DNA from: Rhizobium sp. Q54
GTDB lineage: Bacteria; Pseudomonadota; Alphaproteobacteria; UBA828
Direction: 5' to 3'
Length of the DNA: 48,163 nt
Assembly: GCA_945892755.1 (NCBI GenBank)
Contig: CAMDDO010000016.1
Coordinates: 1-48,163 of the forward strand
This document shows positions 35,159 through 47,379 of this stretch, in pieces. A program made the translations under genes and the position numbers. The notes beneath the pieces were generated by a model. The model made no database searches. It saw only the letters and a list, made by a program, of their open reading frames with translations, and was not told the origin of the DNA. Numbering within the stretch: position 1 is the first letter of the stretch; each line of letters opens with the position of its first letter.

Positions 35159-35809
35159 TCAGTTCGAGCCGAGCGTGCGGGCCGTCGCCTCGGTCCGGTT
35201 GGCCACGCCGAGCGCCTTCAAGATCGCCGAGACATGGATTTTCACCGTGCCCTCAGCAAGGCCGAGCGCCTGCGCGATATCTTTGTTGGAACGGCCAAGC
35301 GAGAGCAGCTCGAGCACTTCCTGTTGACGCTTGGTCAGGTGGCGCAGGGCACCGGGCAAAACATCCTGGCGGGATACGACCGGTTCACGCCGGCGTGGTC
35401 CACGCTGACGCAACATCGTCGGGGGCAGATACATGCCGCCTGACAGCACCAGCCCAATGGCACCGAGTATGAGGTCGCGGCTCGAGGAATTAGGCAAATA
35501 ACCGAGCGCACCGGCGGCCATGCAGGCTTCGACGCTGCGCGAATCGTCTTGCTCGGCTATGACGACGAGGGGCGCGCGCCCGCCGCGCTCAATCAATGCC
35601 TTCAAGCCCGCCGCGGCGTTCAGGTTCGGCAGATTGAGATCAACCAGCATCAGATCAAACGGCTCACGCCCGTCGCGCGCGTGAAGGGCCTGAAGCGCTT
35701 GCTCGAGCGTATCGGCTTCCGTCACCTCGACGTCAGCCGCAAGCGCCTTGAGCACTTGGACGAGCCCGCTACGGATCAGAGCGTGGCTATCGGCGATCAG
35801 AATTCGCAT
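35159..35809 (-). CDS. LuxR/NarL-type response regulator with degenerate receiver
   Basis: A 216-residue two-domain regulator. The receiver opens MRILIADSHALIRSGL with phospho-acceptor Asp57 in LMLVDLNLP. Three usual pocket residues differ: the second N-terminal acid is Ser8, the Thr/Ser position is Ala85 and the conserved Lys is Asn107 (GYLPN). The C-terminal domain is a typical LuxR helix-turn-helix (LTKRQQEVLELLSLGRSNKDIAQALGLAEGTVKIHVSAILKAL). ATG 35809 was chosen as the family start; a TTG 27 bp upstream is possible, and no good ribosome site supports either. No histidine kinase is adjacent, so it is an orphan. Phosphorylation may be weak or absent. Confidence 0.85.
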   Translation of the reverse strand: MRILIADSHALIRSGLVQVLKALAADVEVTEADTLEQALQALHARDGREPFDLMLVDLNLPNLNAAAGLKALIERGGRAPLVVIAEQDDSRSVEACMAAGALGYLPNSSSRDLILGAIGLVLSGGMYLPPTMLRQRGPRRREPVVSRQDVLPGALRHLTKRQQEVLELLSLGRSNKDIAQALGLAEGTVKIHVSAILKALGVANRTEATARTLGSN

Positions 35810-35924
35810 CCGGGACCAACGTCGGCATTCCTCCAACCTCGCCAGCGACCGCGGCGCCGCTCGCCCAGTGGCCCATACACGGCGGAGCGAATGTAAATAT
35901 CCTTGTTAAACATGCGAGACTGAG

Positions 35925-35950
35925 AAAAGGCAGGCGTCCCGCCTCTTTTT
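35925..35950 (-). terminator. Probable terminator between rodA and the regulator gene
   Basis: GGC-A-GG-CGT-CC-C-GCC (35929-35943) forms a stem with one A/C mismatch. On the minus strand it is followed by TTTT, and on the plus strand by TCTTTTT, so it could act in both directions. It lies 134 bp past the rodA stop and would separate the rod-shape operon from the regulator gene. Confidence 0.5.
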
Positions 35951-35988
35951 CATCGCACATACCCCCGACAACGCTCCCGTTCGAGCAA

Positions 35989-36007
35989 ATGTATGGTGCG
36001 TATACAT
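35989..36007. promoter_or_regulatory. 6-bp inverted repeat, possible LuxR-type site
   Basis: ATGTAT-GGTGCGT-ATACAT, a perfect 6-bp inverted repeat with a 7-bp spacer in the gap upstream of the regulator gene. It resembles operators of NarL/LuxR dimers in being two short half-sites. Because it lies about 180 bp before the regulator start and behind a terminator-like hairpin, autoregulation is only one possibility. Confidence 0.35.
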
Positions 36008-36042
36008 AACACGCCGCGAAAATGCAAACATGGCGATATCCA

Positions 36043-36077
36043 CGCCGAAGGATGGCCTGTTCGGGAATGCTTCGGCG
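36043..36077 (-). terminator. Stem-loop just past the rodA stop
   Basis: CGCCGAAG (36043-36050) and CTTCGGCG (36070-36077) form a perfect 8-bp stem with a 19-base loop, 7 bp past the rodA stop. No U tract follows, so it may stabilise the mRNA 3' end rather than terminate. Confidence 0.4.
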
Positions 36078-36083
36078 CTTGTC

Positions 36084-37235
36084 TTAGCCGGCCGCGTTCT
36101 CGGGTCGTCGGCCGATTTGAAGATCTCGAAAGATATGAACGTTAAGGATGAGGCCGAACCCGGCCATCAGCGTCAGCATCGCGCTGCCGCCATAGGAGAT
36201 CAGCGGCAACGGCACGCCGACCACGGGCACGAGCCCGGTCACCATGGCGACATTGATGAACACGTAGAAAAAGAACGTGGTGGCGATGCCCAACGCGAGC
36301 AGGCGGCCGAACTGATGGCGCGAACGCAAGGCGATGATCAGGCCGCCCCCAATGATGAAGACGTAGAGCAATAGGAGCCCGACGCTACCGACCAGGCCGA
36401 ACTCCTCGGCGAGCATCGTGAAGATGAAGTCGGTTTGCTTCTCGGGCAGGAAATTGAGGTAGCTCTGGCTGCCCTGCATGAAGCCCTTGCCGGACAGGCC
36501 GCCCGAGCCGAGCGCGATTTTCGATTGCAGAATATGGTAGCCGGCCCCGAGCGGATCGTCCTCCGGGTTCAAGAACGTGAAGACGCGTCGCTTTTGATAG
36601 TCGTGCAGGAACTGCCAGGCGACCGGCATGGCTCCGAGCAAAAGGGCAGCGCCGAGGCCAAGCATCCAGAGCCTGATGCCGGCGAGGTAGAGCATCACGA
36701 CGCCGCCCAGCGTGAGCAGCGCGGCAGTGCCGAGATCCGGCTGCTTGAGCACGAGCCCGGCCGGTAGGACGATCATCACGATCGGGAGGATGACGCGCGT
36801 CGGCCGACGGACCTCCTCGATATCGAGGCCGTGGAAATACCGGGCCAGCGCCAGCACGAGCGCGACCTTCATCAACTCCGACGGCTGCAACTGAACGATC
36901 CCGACGTCGATCCATCGTTGCGCGCCCATCGCTATGTCGCCGATCAACTCGACCGCAAGCAGCAGCACGAAGGCGATACCGTAGATCGGATAGGCCGCGC
37001 GCATCCAGAACCTGATGTCGACGAGCGCGATGATCAGCATCAGAACGCCGCCGATCCCGAAGCGGACAAGTTGGCGCGACGCCCACGGATCAAAGGAGCC
37101 GCCGGCCGCGGAATACAACATGGCGCAGCCGACCGCGACGGGCAGACTGACCAGAAAGACGAAGCCCCAATTGAGCTGCAGGAGTCGCCCGGCGATCCGG
37201 CGATCGAGACGAAGAATTTCCGCGGCGCGCGCCAT
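36084..37235 (-). CDS. rodA: Rod shape-determining protein RodA (SEDS glycosyltransferase)
   Basis: A 383-residue polytopic membrane protein of the SEDS family, with about ten helices. It polymerises lipid II into glycan strands for side-wall growth, together with PBP2. Signatures include WIDVGIVQLQPSELMKVALVLALARY, LKQPDLGTAALL, NFLPEKQTDFIFTMLAEEFGLVGS and VPLPLISYGGSAML. It is the last gene of the rod-shape operon, 9 bp behind mrdA. Confidence 0.96.
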   Translation of the reverse strand: MARAAEILRLDRRIAGRLLQLNWGFVFLVSLPVAVGCAMLYSAAGGSFDPWASRQLVRFGIGGVLMLIIALVDIRFWMRAAYPIYGIAFVLLLAVELIGDIAMGAQRWIDVGIVQLQPSELMKVALVLALARYFHGLDIEEVRRPTRVILPIVMIVLPAGLVLKQPDLGTAALLTLGGVVMLYLAGIRLWMLGLGAALLLGAMPVAWQFLHDYQKRRVFTFLNPEDDPLGAGYHILQSKIALGSGGLSGKGFMQGSQSYLNFLPEKQTDFIFTMLAEEFGLVGSVGLLLLYVFIIGGGLIIALRSRHQFGRLLALGIATTFFFYVFINVAMVTGLVPVVGVPLPLISYGGSAMLTLMAGFGLILNVHIFRDLQIGRRPENAAG

Positions 37236-37244
37236 GGCGATGCC

Positions 37245-39128
37245 CTACCCGACCACGCGACCGGGCGCCGCAAGCGCCGGACCGGTGCGTCGCGCCGGAT
37301 CGCGCCGCTGCACCTCGCGCAGCACATCGCGCGCGATCGGCGCCGCCGTCGCGGCGCCGCCACCACCGTGCTCGACCACGACGGCGACCGCGTAGCGCGG
37401 CTCGGATACCGGCGCATAGCCGACGAAAAGCGCGTGATCGCGGTCCTTCCACGGCCGGTTTTCGTTCTTGATCACGCCGCGCTCCCGTTCCGCCTTCGAG
37501 ATGCGCTTGACCTGTACGCTGCCGGTCTTGCCGGCCATGGCGAACTCGGGCTCCTCGATGCGCGCGCGATAGGCGGTTCCCCGCTTGTCGTTGGTGACCC
37601 GGTTCATGCCATCGCGCACGAGCGCCATGTGCTCGGGCTTCAAGCCGAGCGAGGCGAACTCGCGTGGCGTCGCGACCTGCGTTCCATCCCGCCGCCTGAT
37701 CTCGCGCACCAGCGTCGGCGTCACCGCATAGCCGCCGTTCCCGATCCGCGCCGCCATCACGGCGAGTTGGAGCGGCGTCGTCAGCATATAGCCTTGGCCA
37801 ATGCCGATCACCACAGTGTCGCCCTTCTGCCAAGGCACGCCATAGGTCGCGAGCTTCCATTCCGATGTCGGCACCAGACCGGCTTTCTCGCCCGGCAGTC
37901 CGATGCCAAGAATTTCGCCGAAACCGAAGCGACGCGACATCGCTGCGATATTGTCGACGCCAACGCGGCGCGCGACCTCGTAGAAATAGACGTCGCACGA
38001 CTGCATGATGCCGTCGATCATCGCCATGCTGCCGTGGCCGCCCTTCTTCCAGCAATGGAATTGCACATTGCCCATGCGCATGAAGCCGGGGCAAAACACC
38101 CACTCTCCAGGCGACATGTGGCCGCCCTCGAGCGCGGCGAGCGCGACGATCATCTTGAAGGTCGAGCCCGGCGGATACTGGCCCGAGCACGATTTGTTGG
38201 AGAGCGGCGCGCGCGGGTTGCGTATGAGTTCTTCCCATTCCGGATTGGTGACGCCGCGCGCGAATACGTTGGGGTCGTAGGCCGGCACCGAGGCGAGCGC
38301 CAGCACTTCGCCATTCACGACGTCGATCACCGCGCAGCTTGCGCTATGATCCTCGAGCCGGGCGCAAACATATTCCTGCAGGCCCATGTCGAGGCTGAGG
38401 ATGTGGTCATCGCCCGGCACGCCATTATCGCGCGCGAGCTCCCTGATCACGCGGCCATAGGCATTGACCTCGACATGGCGCGAGCCGGCACGGCCGCGAA
38501 GCGCGCCTTCGAACGTCCGCTCGCAGCCGTTCTTGCCGATGCGAAAGCCGGGCAGCGACAGAACCGGGTCGCTATTGCCCTCTACGTCCTTCTCGGACAC
38601 CGCGCCGACATAGCCGACGACATGCGAGGCGAGCGCGCTATAGGCGTAATGGCGCCTCTGCCCAACCTCGACCGAGAGCCCGGGCAGATCGGGCATGTTG
38701 ACCTCGATACGGGCGACCTCGTCCCAGGTCAGATTCTCGCGCACGGTGATCGGCACGAAGCCCCGGTTGCGTTTGGCCTCGAGCCGGATGCGCTCTTCCT
38801 CCTCCGGACTCAGCGACAGGAACGCGCGCAACGCCGCCAGCGTCTCGGCCACGCCGCTCGCCTGCTCCGGCACCAGCACGACACGATAGTTGAGTTGGTT
38901 GGCCGCAAGCGGCTGGCCGAAGCGATCGAAGATGCGCCCGCGCTCGGGCGCCAGAAGTTGCAGATTGATCCGGTTTTCGTCCGCCAGCATCGCATAACGA
39001 TCGGCCTCGACCATCTGGAGCTGGTAGAGCCGCCCGGCCAGCACGCCAAACACGGCGGCCTGGACGCCGCCCAGGACCAGGGCACGTCGCGTGAACAGCC
39101 GGCTGCGGCCCGCTTCGGTCTTCTTCAT
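37245..39128 (-). CDS. mrdA: Penicillin-binding protein 2 (MrdA), elongasome transpeptidase
   Basis: A 627-residue class B penicillin-binding protein with one N-terminal membrane anchor (ALVLGGVQAAVFGVLAGRLYQL). The dimerisation region shows ERGRIFDRFGQPLAANQL. The transpeptidase domain has SxxK as STFK with Ser322, SxN-type SCD, and KTGS with Lys534. It cross-links new wall with RodA. A mobile C-terminal tail is rich in Arg/Pro/Ala. It overlaps mreD by ATGA and precedes rodA by 9 bp, so the set is translationally coupled. Confidence 0.96.
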   Translation of the reverse strand: MKKTEAGRSRLFTRRALVLGGVQAAVFGVLAGRLYQLQMVEADRYAMLADENRINLQLLAPERGRIFDRFGQPLAANQLNYRVVLVPEQASGVAETLAALRAFLSLSPEEEERIRLEAKRNRGFVPITVRENLTWDEVARIEVNMPDLPGLSVEVGQRRHYAYSALASHVVGYVGAVSEKDVEGNSDPVLSLPGFRIGKNGCERTFEGALRGRAGSRHVEVNAYGRVIRELARDNGVPGDDHILSLDMGLQEYVCARLEDHSASCAVIDVVNGEVLALASVPAYDPNVFARGVTNPEWEELIRNPRAPLSNKSCSGQYPPGSTFKMIVALAALEGGHMSPGEWVFCPGFMRMGNVQFHCWKKGGHGSMAMIDGIMQSCDVYFYEVARRVGVDNIAAMSRRFGFGEILGIGLPGEKAGLVPTSEWKLATYGVPWQKGDTVVIGIGQGYMLTTPLQLAVMAARIGNGGYAVTPTLVREIRRRDGTQVATPREFASLGLKPEHMALVRDGMNRVTNDKRGTAYRARIEEPEFAMAGKTGSVQVKRISKAERERGVIKNENRPWKDRDHALFVGYAPVSEPRYAVAVVVEHGGGGAATAAPIARDVLREVQRRDPARRTGPALAAPGRVVG

Positions 39129-39646
39129 GACGGCGGTTGCAGCACCTTCTGCTGAAGCCAGCCGAAGATGCCGCCGAACAAGGGATAGAACAGCACCGTG
39201 ACAACGGTCTGCACCGCGACCGGCAGGACCGGGATGAAGGCGTCACGCGTGATCGAGGCGATCGCCCAGGCGATCACGCCGCCAAGCGGCGCGACCATGG
39301 CGAAGCCCCACCAGACGACGAGAAACGGCTTGGCGATAAAGAACCGGCGCTGCGAAACCACGAGGCCTTGAATCAGGAGAAGTCCGAGCGCGCCCTGGCC
39401 GATCGGCATGCCGAGCAGTAGATCCTGCAGAACACCGATCAGGAAGGTGACCCAATAAGGCAGGCGGTGCGGCTGGTAGATACTCCAAAAGAAAATCGCG
39501 ATCAGTGTGAAAGCCGGCGTGATCACCGCCAGACCGGGCAAATGCCAGGGGATCAGCCCGAGAATCACCAGAAAAAAAGTGGTGAGCGCCGGCAGCAGGC
39601 CGCGCGCCTGAAGGTCGAGGCGCTGAAACAACGGCGTCGGTCTCAC
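39125..39646 (-). CDS. mreD: Rod shape-determining protein MreD
   Basis: A 173-residue membrane protein with about five helices (LPALTTFFLVILGLIPWHLPG, PAFTLIAIFFWSIYQPHRLPYWVTFLIGVLQDLLLG). The YQPHRLPYWVTFLIGVLQDLLLGMPIGQGAL region is the conserved MreD feature. It is an elongasome scaffold. It begins with GTG at 39646, overlapping the mreC stop by GTGA, and ends by overlapping the mrdA start. Confidence 0.92.
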   Translation of the reverse strand: MRPTPLFQRLDLQARGLLPALTTFFLVILGLIPWHLPGLAVITPAFTLIAIFFWSIYQPHRLPYWVTFLIGVLQDLLLGMPIGQGALGLLLIQGLVVSQRRFFIAKPFLVVWWGFAMVAPLGGVIAWAIASITRDAFIPVLPVAVQTVVTVLFYPLFGGIFGWLQQKVLQPPS

Positions 39647-40524
39647 GGCAACGCTCCGAAGCGGCCGGCGCGGCGGGTCGCGGGCAGCGGCGCCGGCAGC
39701 TCGTAATCGAGCACGCTGACGAACTCAAGGCTGTCCCATGCGGCATAGGGCCTGACCGCGGCCTGACCTTCACCAATCTCGCCGACGACGCCAACCGGCA
39801 GACCTGGCGGGAACAGGCCGCCCTCGCCCGAAGTGACGATGCGATCACCCGGCGCAATGCGCGCCTCCGCGGCCAGAAACTCGAGGCGCGGGGTATCGGA
39901 ATTGTCGCCCGCAAGGACGGCCCGCTCACGATGAGGTTCGATAAACACCGGCACACGGGAATTGAGATCGGTGATCAGCAGGACGCGCGCGCTGCCGCTG
40001 CCGACATCGACGATACGCCCGATCAGCCCATGGCCGCCGAGCACGGCTTGGCCCTTTTTTATCCCGTCACGTTCCCCCGCGCCGAGCAGCGCCGTGCGCA
40101 CGAACGGGCCCCCCGCCTCGCCCGCGATCCGCGCCGTGACGTAGGTTGCACGCGGGTCGGGCACCACTTTGAGCGCCTGGCGCAATTCATCGTTCTCGCG
40201 CTGAAGCCTGAGTGCGAGTGACTGCCAACGCATCAACCGGTCATTCGATTCGCGCAGCGAGGCATTCTCGGCCTTGATCGAGGCCAGCGATTCGACTCGC
40301 TCGACGACGTCGGCCACGGTCGCGCTCGGTCGCGAAAAGAATGCGACGATCGGCGTCACCACGTCGGTCACGCCCGAGCGAAGGCGCTCGAGGGCACCCG
40401 GCTCGGATTGGCTGATGATCATGAGCGCGATCGCAGCGGCGATCAGCAGCGCGAACGCAAATCGTTGGACCAGCGCCCTGGCGGGCATGATGAACGAGAG
40501 CGGTCGTCCTCGACTGAACCTCAC
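39643..40524 (-). CDS. mreC: Rod shape-determining protein MreC
   Basis: A 293-residue bitopic membrane protein. One membrane helix (FAFALLIAAAIALMIIS), then a coiled coil with ASIKAENASLRESNDRLMRW and LQRENDELRQAL, followed by two beta domains (GGPFVRTALLGAGERDGIKKGQAVLG and DRIVTSGEGGLFPPGLPVG). It couples MreB filaments to PBP2. The start is GTG 40524. It lies 176 bp after mreB, the only large gap in the operon, and the gap is structured. Confidence 0.95.
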   Translation of the reverse strand: MRFSRGRPLSFIMPARALVQRFAFALLIAAAIALMIISQSEPGALERLRSGVTDVVTPIVAFFSRPSATVADVVERVESLASIKAENASLRESNDRLMRWQSLALRLQRENDELRQALKVVPDPRATYVTARIAGEAGGPFVRTALLGAGERDGIKKGQAVLGGHGLIGRIVDVGSGSARVLLITDLNSRVPVFIEPHRERAVLAGDNSDTPRLEFLAAEARIAPGDRIVTSGEGGLFPPGLPVGVVGEIGEGQAAVRPYAAWDSLEFVSVLDYELPAPLPATRRAGRFGALP

Positions 40525-40572
40525 CGTCGTCCCACCGGTCCAAATACTCGAAGCGTAAGCCGCCTGATTGCC

Positions 40573-40620
40573 CCGGCGCCGCGCATTTGCGCGGTCGCCT
40601 GCCCGATCGAGCGGCGCCGG
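40573..40620 (-). other. Structured mreB-mreC spacer hairpin
   Basis: CCGGCGCCG (40573-40581) pairs perfectly with CGGCGCCGG (40612-40620); inside lies GCGC-ATTT-GCGC. No U tract follows in either direction. The structure could pause or process the mRNA and adjust MreB relative to the downstream membrane proteins. Confidence 0.4.
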
Positions 40621-40700
40621 CCAATGCTCCGGTCGCCCTGGCGCCGCTCGTTGAAGTCAGCGCGGATTTCGCCGCGCCGTTCGTCCACTACCTCAGTGCC

Positions 40701-43392
<2,692 letters not shown>

Positions 43393-43440
43393 TTCCTGAT
43401 CCTCGGACTGGACAATTGACGGTGCCGGCTCGGCGAGGCT

Positions 43441-43503
43441 CCCCCAGGCGAACGACGCGAAACGCGCCGGGCACGCCTAGGGGCGGCTAAGCAGGAGCCC
43501 GCC
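43441..43503 (-). promoter_or_regulatory. Candidate leuA attenuator stems
   Basis: On the minus strand, CCCCTAGGCG (43474-43483) can pair with CGCCTGGGGG (43441-43450) in a 10-bp stem with one U-G pair. An alternative stem, GGCG-G-GCT to AGC-CGCC, covers 43482-43503 and shares two bases with the first, so the two weakly exclude each other. The leader peptide's Leu codons and stop codon lie in this region. No U tract follows the large stem. Confidence 0.35.
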
Positions 43504-43593
43504 GAGACGCCCATCCACCGCAATGCGCACGCGGGCAAGCGGCCGAATTCGGTTCGGCAGGCGCGTTGTGCGATTGCGGCGGTCGGCCATCAT
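43477..43593 (-). CDS. Candidate leucine leader peptide, 38 aa
   Basis: A short frame starting ATG-ATG at 43593 and ending at TAG 43479, between the ilvC and leuA genes. The peptide is Arg-rich (MMADRRNRTTRLPNRIRP) and ends VDGRLGGLLLSRP, with six Leu codons in all, four clustered in the last nine residues. The Leu cluster falls inside the smaller of two alternative stems. Ribosome stalling at Leu codons is the classic attenuation trigger. Against it, the ribosome site before ATG 43593 is poor and the peptide is longer than many leaders. Confidence 0.4.
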   Translation of the reverse strand: MMADRRNRTTRLPNRIRPLARVRIAVDGRLGGLLLSRP

Positions 43594-43643
43594 CGTCGTC
43601 AAACGTCACGTCCCAAGGACTTGAGTTCGCTGACACTTTGCCC

Positions 43644-43678
43644 GATCAGCGGTTAACTCCAGGTTAACCAAGCTGATC
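43644..43678. promoter_or_regulatory. Long dyad upstream of leuA
   Basis: GATCAGC-GGTTAAC-TCCAG-GTTAACC-AA-GCTGATC. Both halves pair perfectly, 14 bp in total, with one two-base insertion. It sits where the leuA promoter would be, so an operator is likely, although plus-strand ATTTT follows and a plus-strand terminator cannot be excluded. Confidence 0.5.
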
Positions 43679-43823
43679 ATTTTCGATCGCGAGCCCGGAT
43701 GGTTAATTTCTACGTTGACTCATCCCGAATCCGCAACAGCCATGAGGCCATGCGCGGCACAATTCGCAAGAATCTCTCGCCGCGAGGGATCAGCCCGATG
43801 GGCGCCGCTTGGTGCCGAGCGAA

Positions 43824-43851
43824 GCCCGATCCCTCCGACTTCAGATCGGGC
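43824..43851 (-). terminator. Stem-loop 16 bp past the ilvC stop
   Basis: GCCCGATC (43824-43831) and GATCGGGC (43844-43851) form a perfect 8-bp stem with a 12-base loop. There is no U tract, so a Rho-dependent end or mRNA 3' protection is more likely than simple intrinsic termination. Confidence 0.4.
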
Positions 43852-43867
43852 CAGAAAGTTGGTCGGC

Positions 43868-45468
<1,601 letters not shown>

Positions 45469-45490
45469 GGCACGAAGCCTCTTCGCCGCC

Positions 45491-47281
45491 TCATACCAGC
45501 ACCATGCCCTTATCCGTGGTCTCTTTCAGCTCGCCATGATCGGGGCCGAGCTTCATCTCGTAATGCGCGGCGCCGCCGGGGATCATCGGATAGACGTTCT
45601 CTTCCTGGTCGACCAGGATATCGGCCAGCACCGGGCCCGGGGTCTCGATCATGGTTCGGATTGCTTGATCGACCTCTTCGGGCTTGGTCGCGCGAACGCC
45701 ATTCGCGCCAAACGATTCCGCCAGCTTTACGAAGTCAGGCAGCGAATCCATGTAGCTCTCGGAATAGCGCCCGCCATGGAAGAACTCCTGCCACTGGCGC
45801 ACCATGCCCATGTACCGGTTGTTCAAGATGAACGCCTTCACCGGCAGGCGGTATTGCATCATGGTCGAGAGCTCTTGCATGTTCATCATGAACGAGGCCT
45901 CGCCCGCGACATCGATGACCAGCGCGTCCGGATGCGCGACCTGCACGCCCATCGCCGCCGGAAAGCCATAGCCCATGGTGCCAAGGCCGCCTGAGGTCAT
46001 CCAGCGCTTCGGCTCCTCGAACTTAAGGAACTGCGCCGCCCACATCTGGTGCTGGCCGACTTCGGTGGTGAAGTAGACGTCCTTGCCCTTGGTCGCCTCA
46101 TAGAGCCGCTGCAAAGCGTATTGCGGCTTGATCACATCGGCGCTCTGGCGATAGCGCAGGCAATCCTTGGCGCGCCACGTGGCGATCTTGTCCCACCATG
46201 CACCCAGCGCGCCGGCATCGGGCTTGTGGCGCCGCTTTTTCCAGAGCTCGACCATGGCCGCGAGCGCCCGGCCGCAATCGGCCACGATGCCGAGCTCGAC
46301 GCGCACGTTCTTGTTGATCGACGAAGGGTCGATATCGATATGGATCTTCTTCGACCCCTTCGAAAAATCGGTCAGCCGCCCGGTCACGCGGTCATCGAAG
46401 CGCGAGCCGATCGCGATCATCAAATCGCACTCGGCCATCGCCAGATTGGCCTCGTAGGTGCCGTGCATGCCAAGCATGCCGAGGAACTGCTTGTCGGATG
46501 CCGGATAGCCGCCGAGCCCCATCAAAGTATTCGTGATCGGATAGCCGGTCAGGCGCACGAACTCACGGAGCTTTTCGACCGCCTGCGGGCCCGAATTGAT
46601 GATGCCGCCGCCGGTATAGAAGAGGGGCCGCTTGGCGCTGGCGATCATCTCGATCGCCGCCTCGATCTTGGCCCGGTCGGGATCGAGCTGGGGCCGATAG
46701 GAGGCGTGACGCGGTTCATCGAGATTTGTCGGCGCGACGTATTCGCCCGCCGCCATCACGACGTTTTTGGGCAGATCGACAACCACGGGGCCGGGTCGGC
46801 CCGAGCGCGCGATATAGAATGCCTCGTGCACGATGCGCGCCAGATCATCGACCTGTTTGACCAAATAATTGTGTTTGGTGCACGGGCGCGTGATGCCGAT
46901 CGTATCGGCCTCTTGGAACGCGTCATTGCCGATCATGTGGGTCGGCACCTGCCCGGTGAGACAGACCACGGGCACGCTGTCCATCAAGGCGTCGGTCAAA
47001 CCAGTCACGCAATTGGTCGCGCCCGGGCCCGAAGTCACCAAGACGACCCCGACCTTGCCGGTCGAGCGCGCATAACCCTCGGCGGCGTGCACCGCCCCCT
47101 GCTCGTGACGCACCAGAATGTGACGCACCCGGTTCTGACGGAACAGCGCGTCATAGATCGGCAGGACCGCGCCACCCGGATAACCGAATACGACCTCGAC
47201 GCCCTGATCCGCCAGTGCTTGAACGAGGATCTCGGCGCCGGTCATGGCCTGGGTCTCGGTCTTGGTCGGGACGGTCGTCAC
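45491..47281 (-). CDS. ilvB: Acetolactate synthase large (catalytic) subunit
   Basis: A 596-residue thiamine-diphosphate enzyme that condenses pyruvate to acetolactate. Signatures are VVFGYPGGAVLPIYDAL, the catalytic Glu in VRHEQGAVHAAEGYARSTGKVGV, a FAD-binding middle domain, and the TPP motif GEASFMMNMQELSTMMQYRLPVKAFILNN (GEA in place of the common GDG or GDA). I start at GTG 47281, seven bp after GGAGG; an upstream in-frame extension of 16 codons overlaps an attenuator-like T-run. Confidence 0.95.
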   Translation of the reverse strand: MTTVPTKTETQAMTGAEILVQALADQGVEVVFGYPGGAVLPIYDALFRQNRVRHILVRHEQGAVHAAEGYARSTGKVGVVLVTSGPGATNCVTGLTDALMDSVPVVCLTGQVPTHMIGNDAFQEADTIGITRPCTKHNYLVKQVDDLARIVHEAFYIARSGRPGPVVVDLPKNVVMAAGEYVAPTNLDEPRHASYRPQLDPDRAKIEAAIEMIASAKRPLFYTGGGIINSGPQAVEKLREFVRLTGYPITNTLMGLGGYPASDKQFLGMLGMHGTYEANLAMAECDLMIAIGSRFDDRVTGRLTDFSKGSKKIHIDIDPSSINKNVRVELGIVADCGRALAAMVELWKKRRHKPDAGALGAWWDKIATWRAKDCLRYRQSADVIKPQYALQRLYEATKGKDVYFTTEVGQHQMWAAQFLKFEEPKRWMTSGGLGTMGYGFPAAMGVQVAHPDALVIDVAGEASFMMNMQELSTMMQYRLPVKAFILNNRYMGMVRQWQEFFHGGRYSESYMDSLPDFVKLAESFGANGVRATKPEEVDQAIRTMIETPGPVLADILVDQEENVYPMIPGGAAHYEMKLGPDHGELKETTDKGMVLV

Positions 47282-47293
47282 GGTACACCTCCG

Positions 47294-47328
47294 AAAAAAA
47301 GGCACGCGGCTCCGTCGGCTAAGCCACA
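47294..47328 (-). promoter_or_regulatory. Possible ilvB attenuator
   Basis: On the minus strand, a small stem (TGGCT...AGCCG) and GC-rich sequence is followed by seven T residues, directly in front of the ilvB ribosome site. There is no room for a promoter between T-run and GTG, so ilvB transcription must pass it. A nearby frame, 47319-47354, would encode MQRVRRRPNVA, which has two Val codons but no Ile or Leu. The stem is only about 5 bp, so this is tentative. Confidence 0.3.
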
Positions 47329-47379
47329 TTCGGCCGCCGGCGAACCCGCTGCATCGCCTCGCAAGCGAAGCTGTTGAGC

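Noticed and set aside
36831-39155. 774-codon frame opposite mrdA
   Set aside because: Antisense shadow across mrdA and part of rodA; His/Asp/Arg-rich with no recognisable domain.
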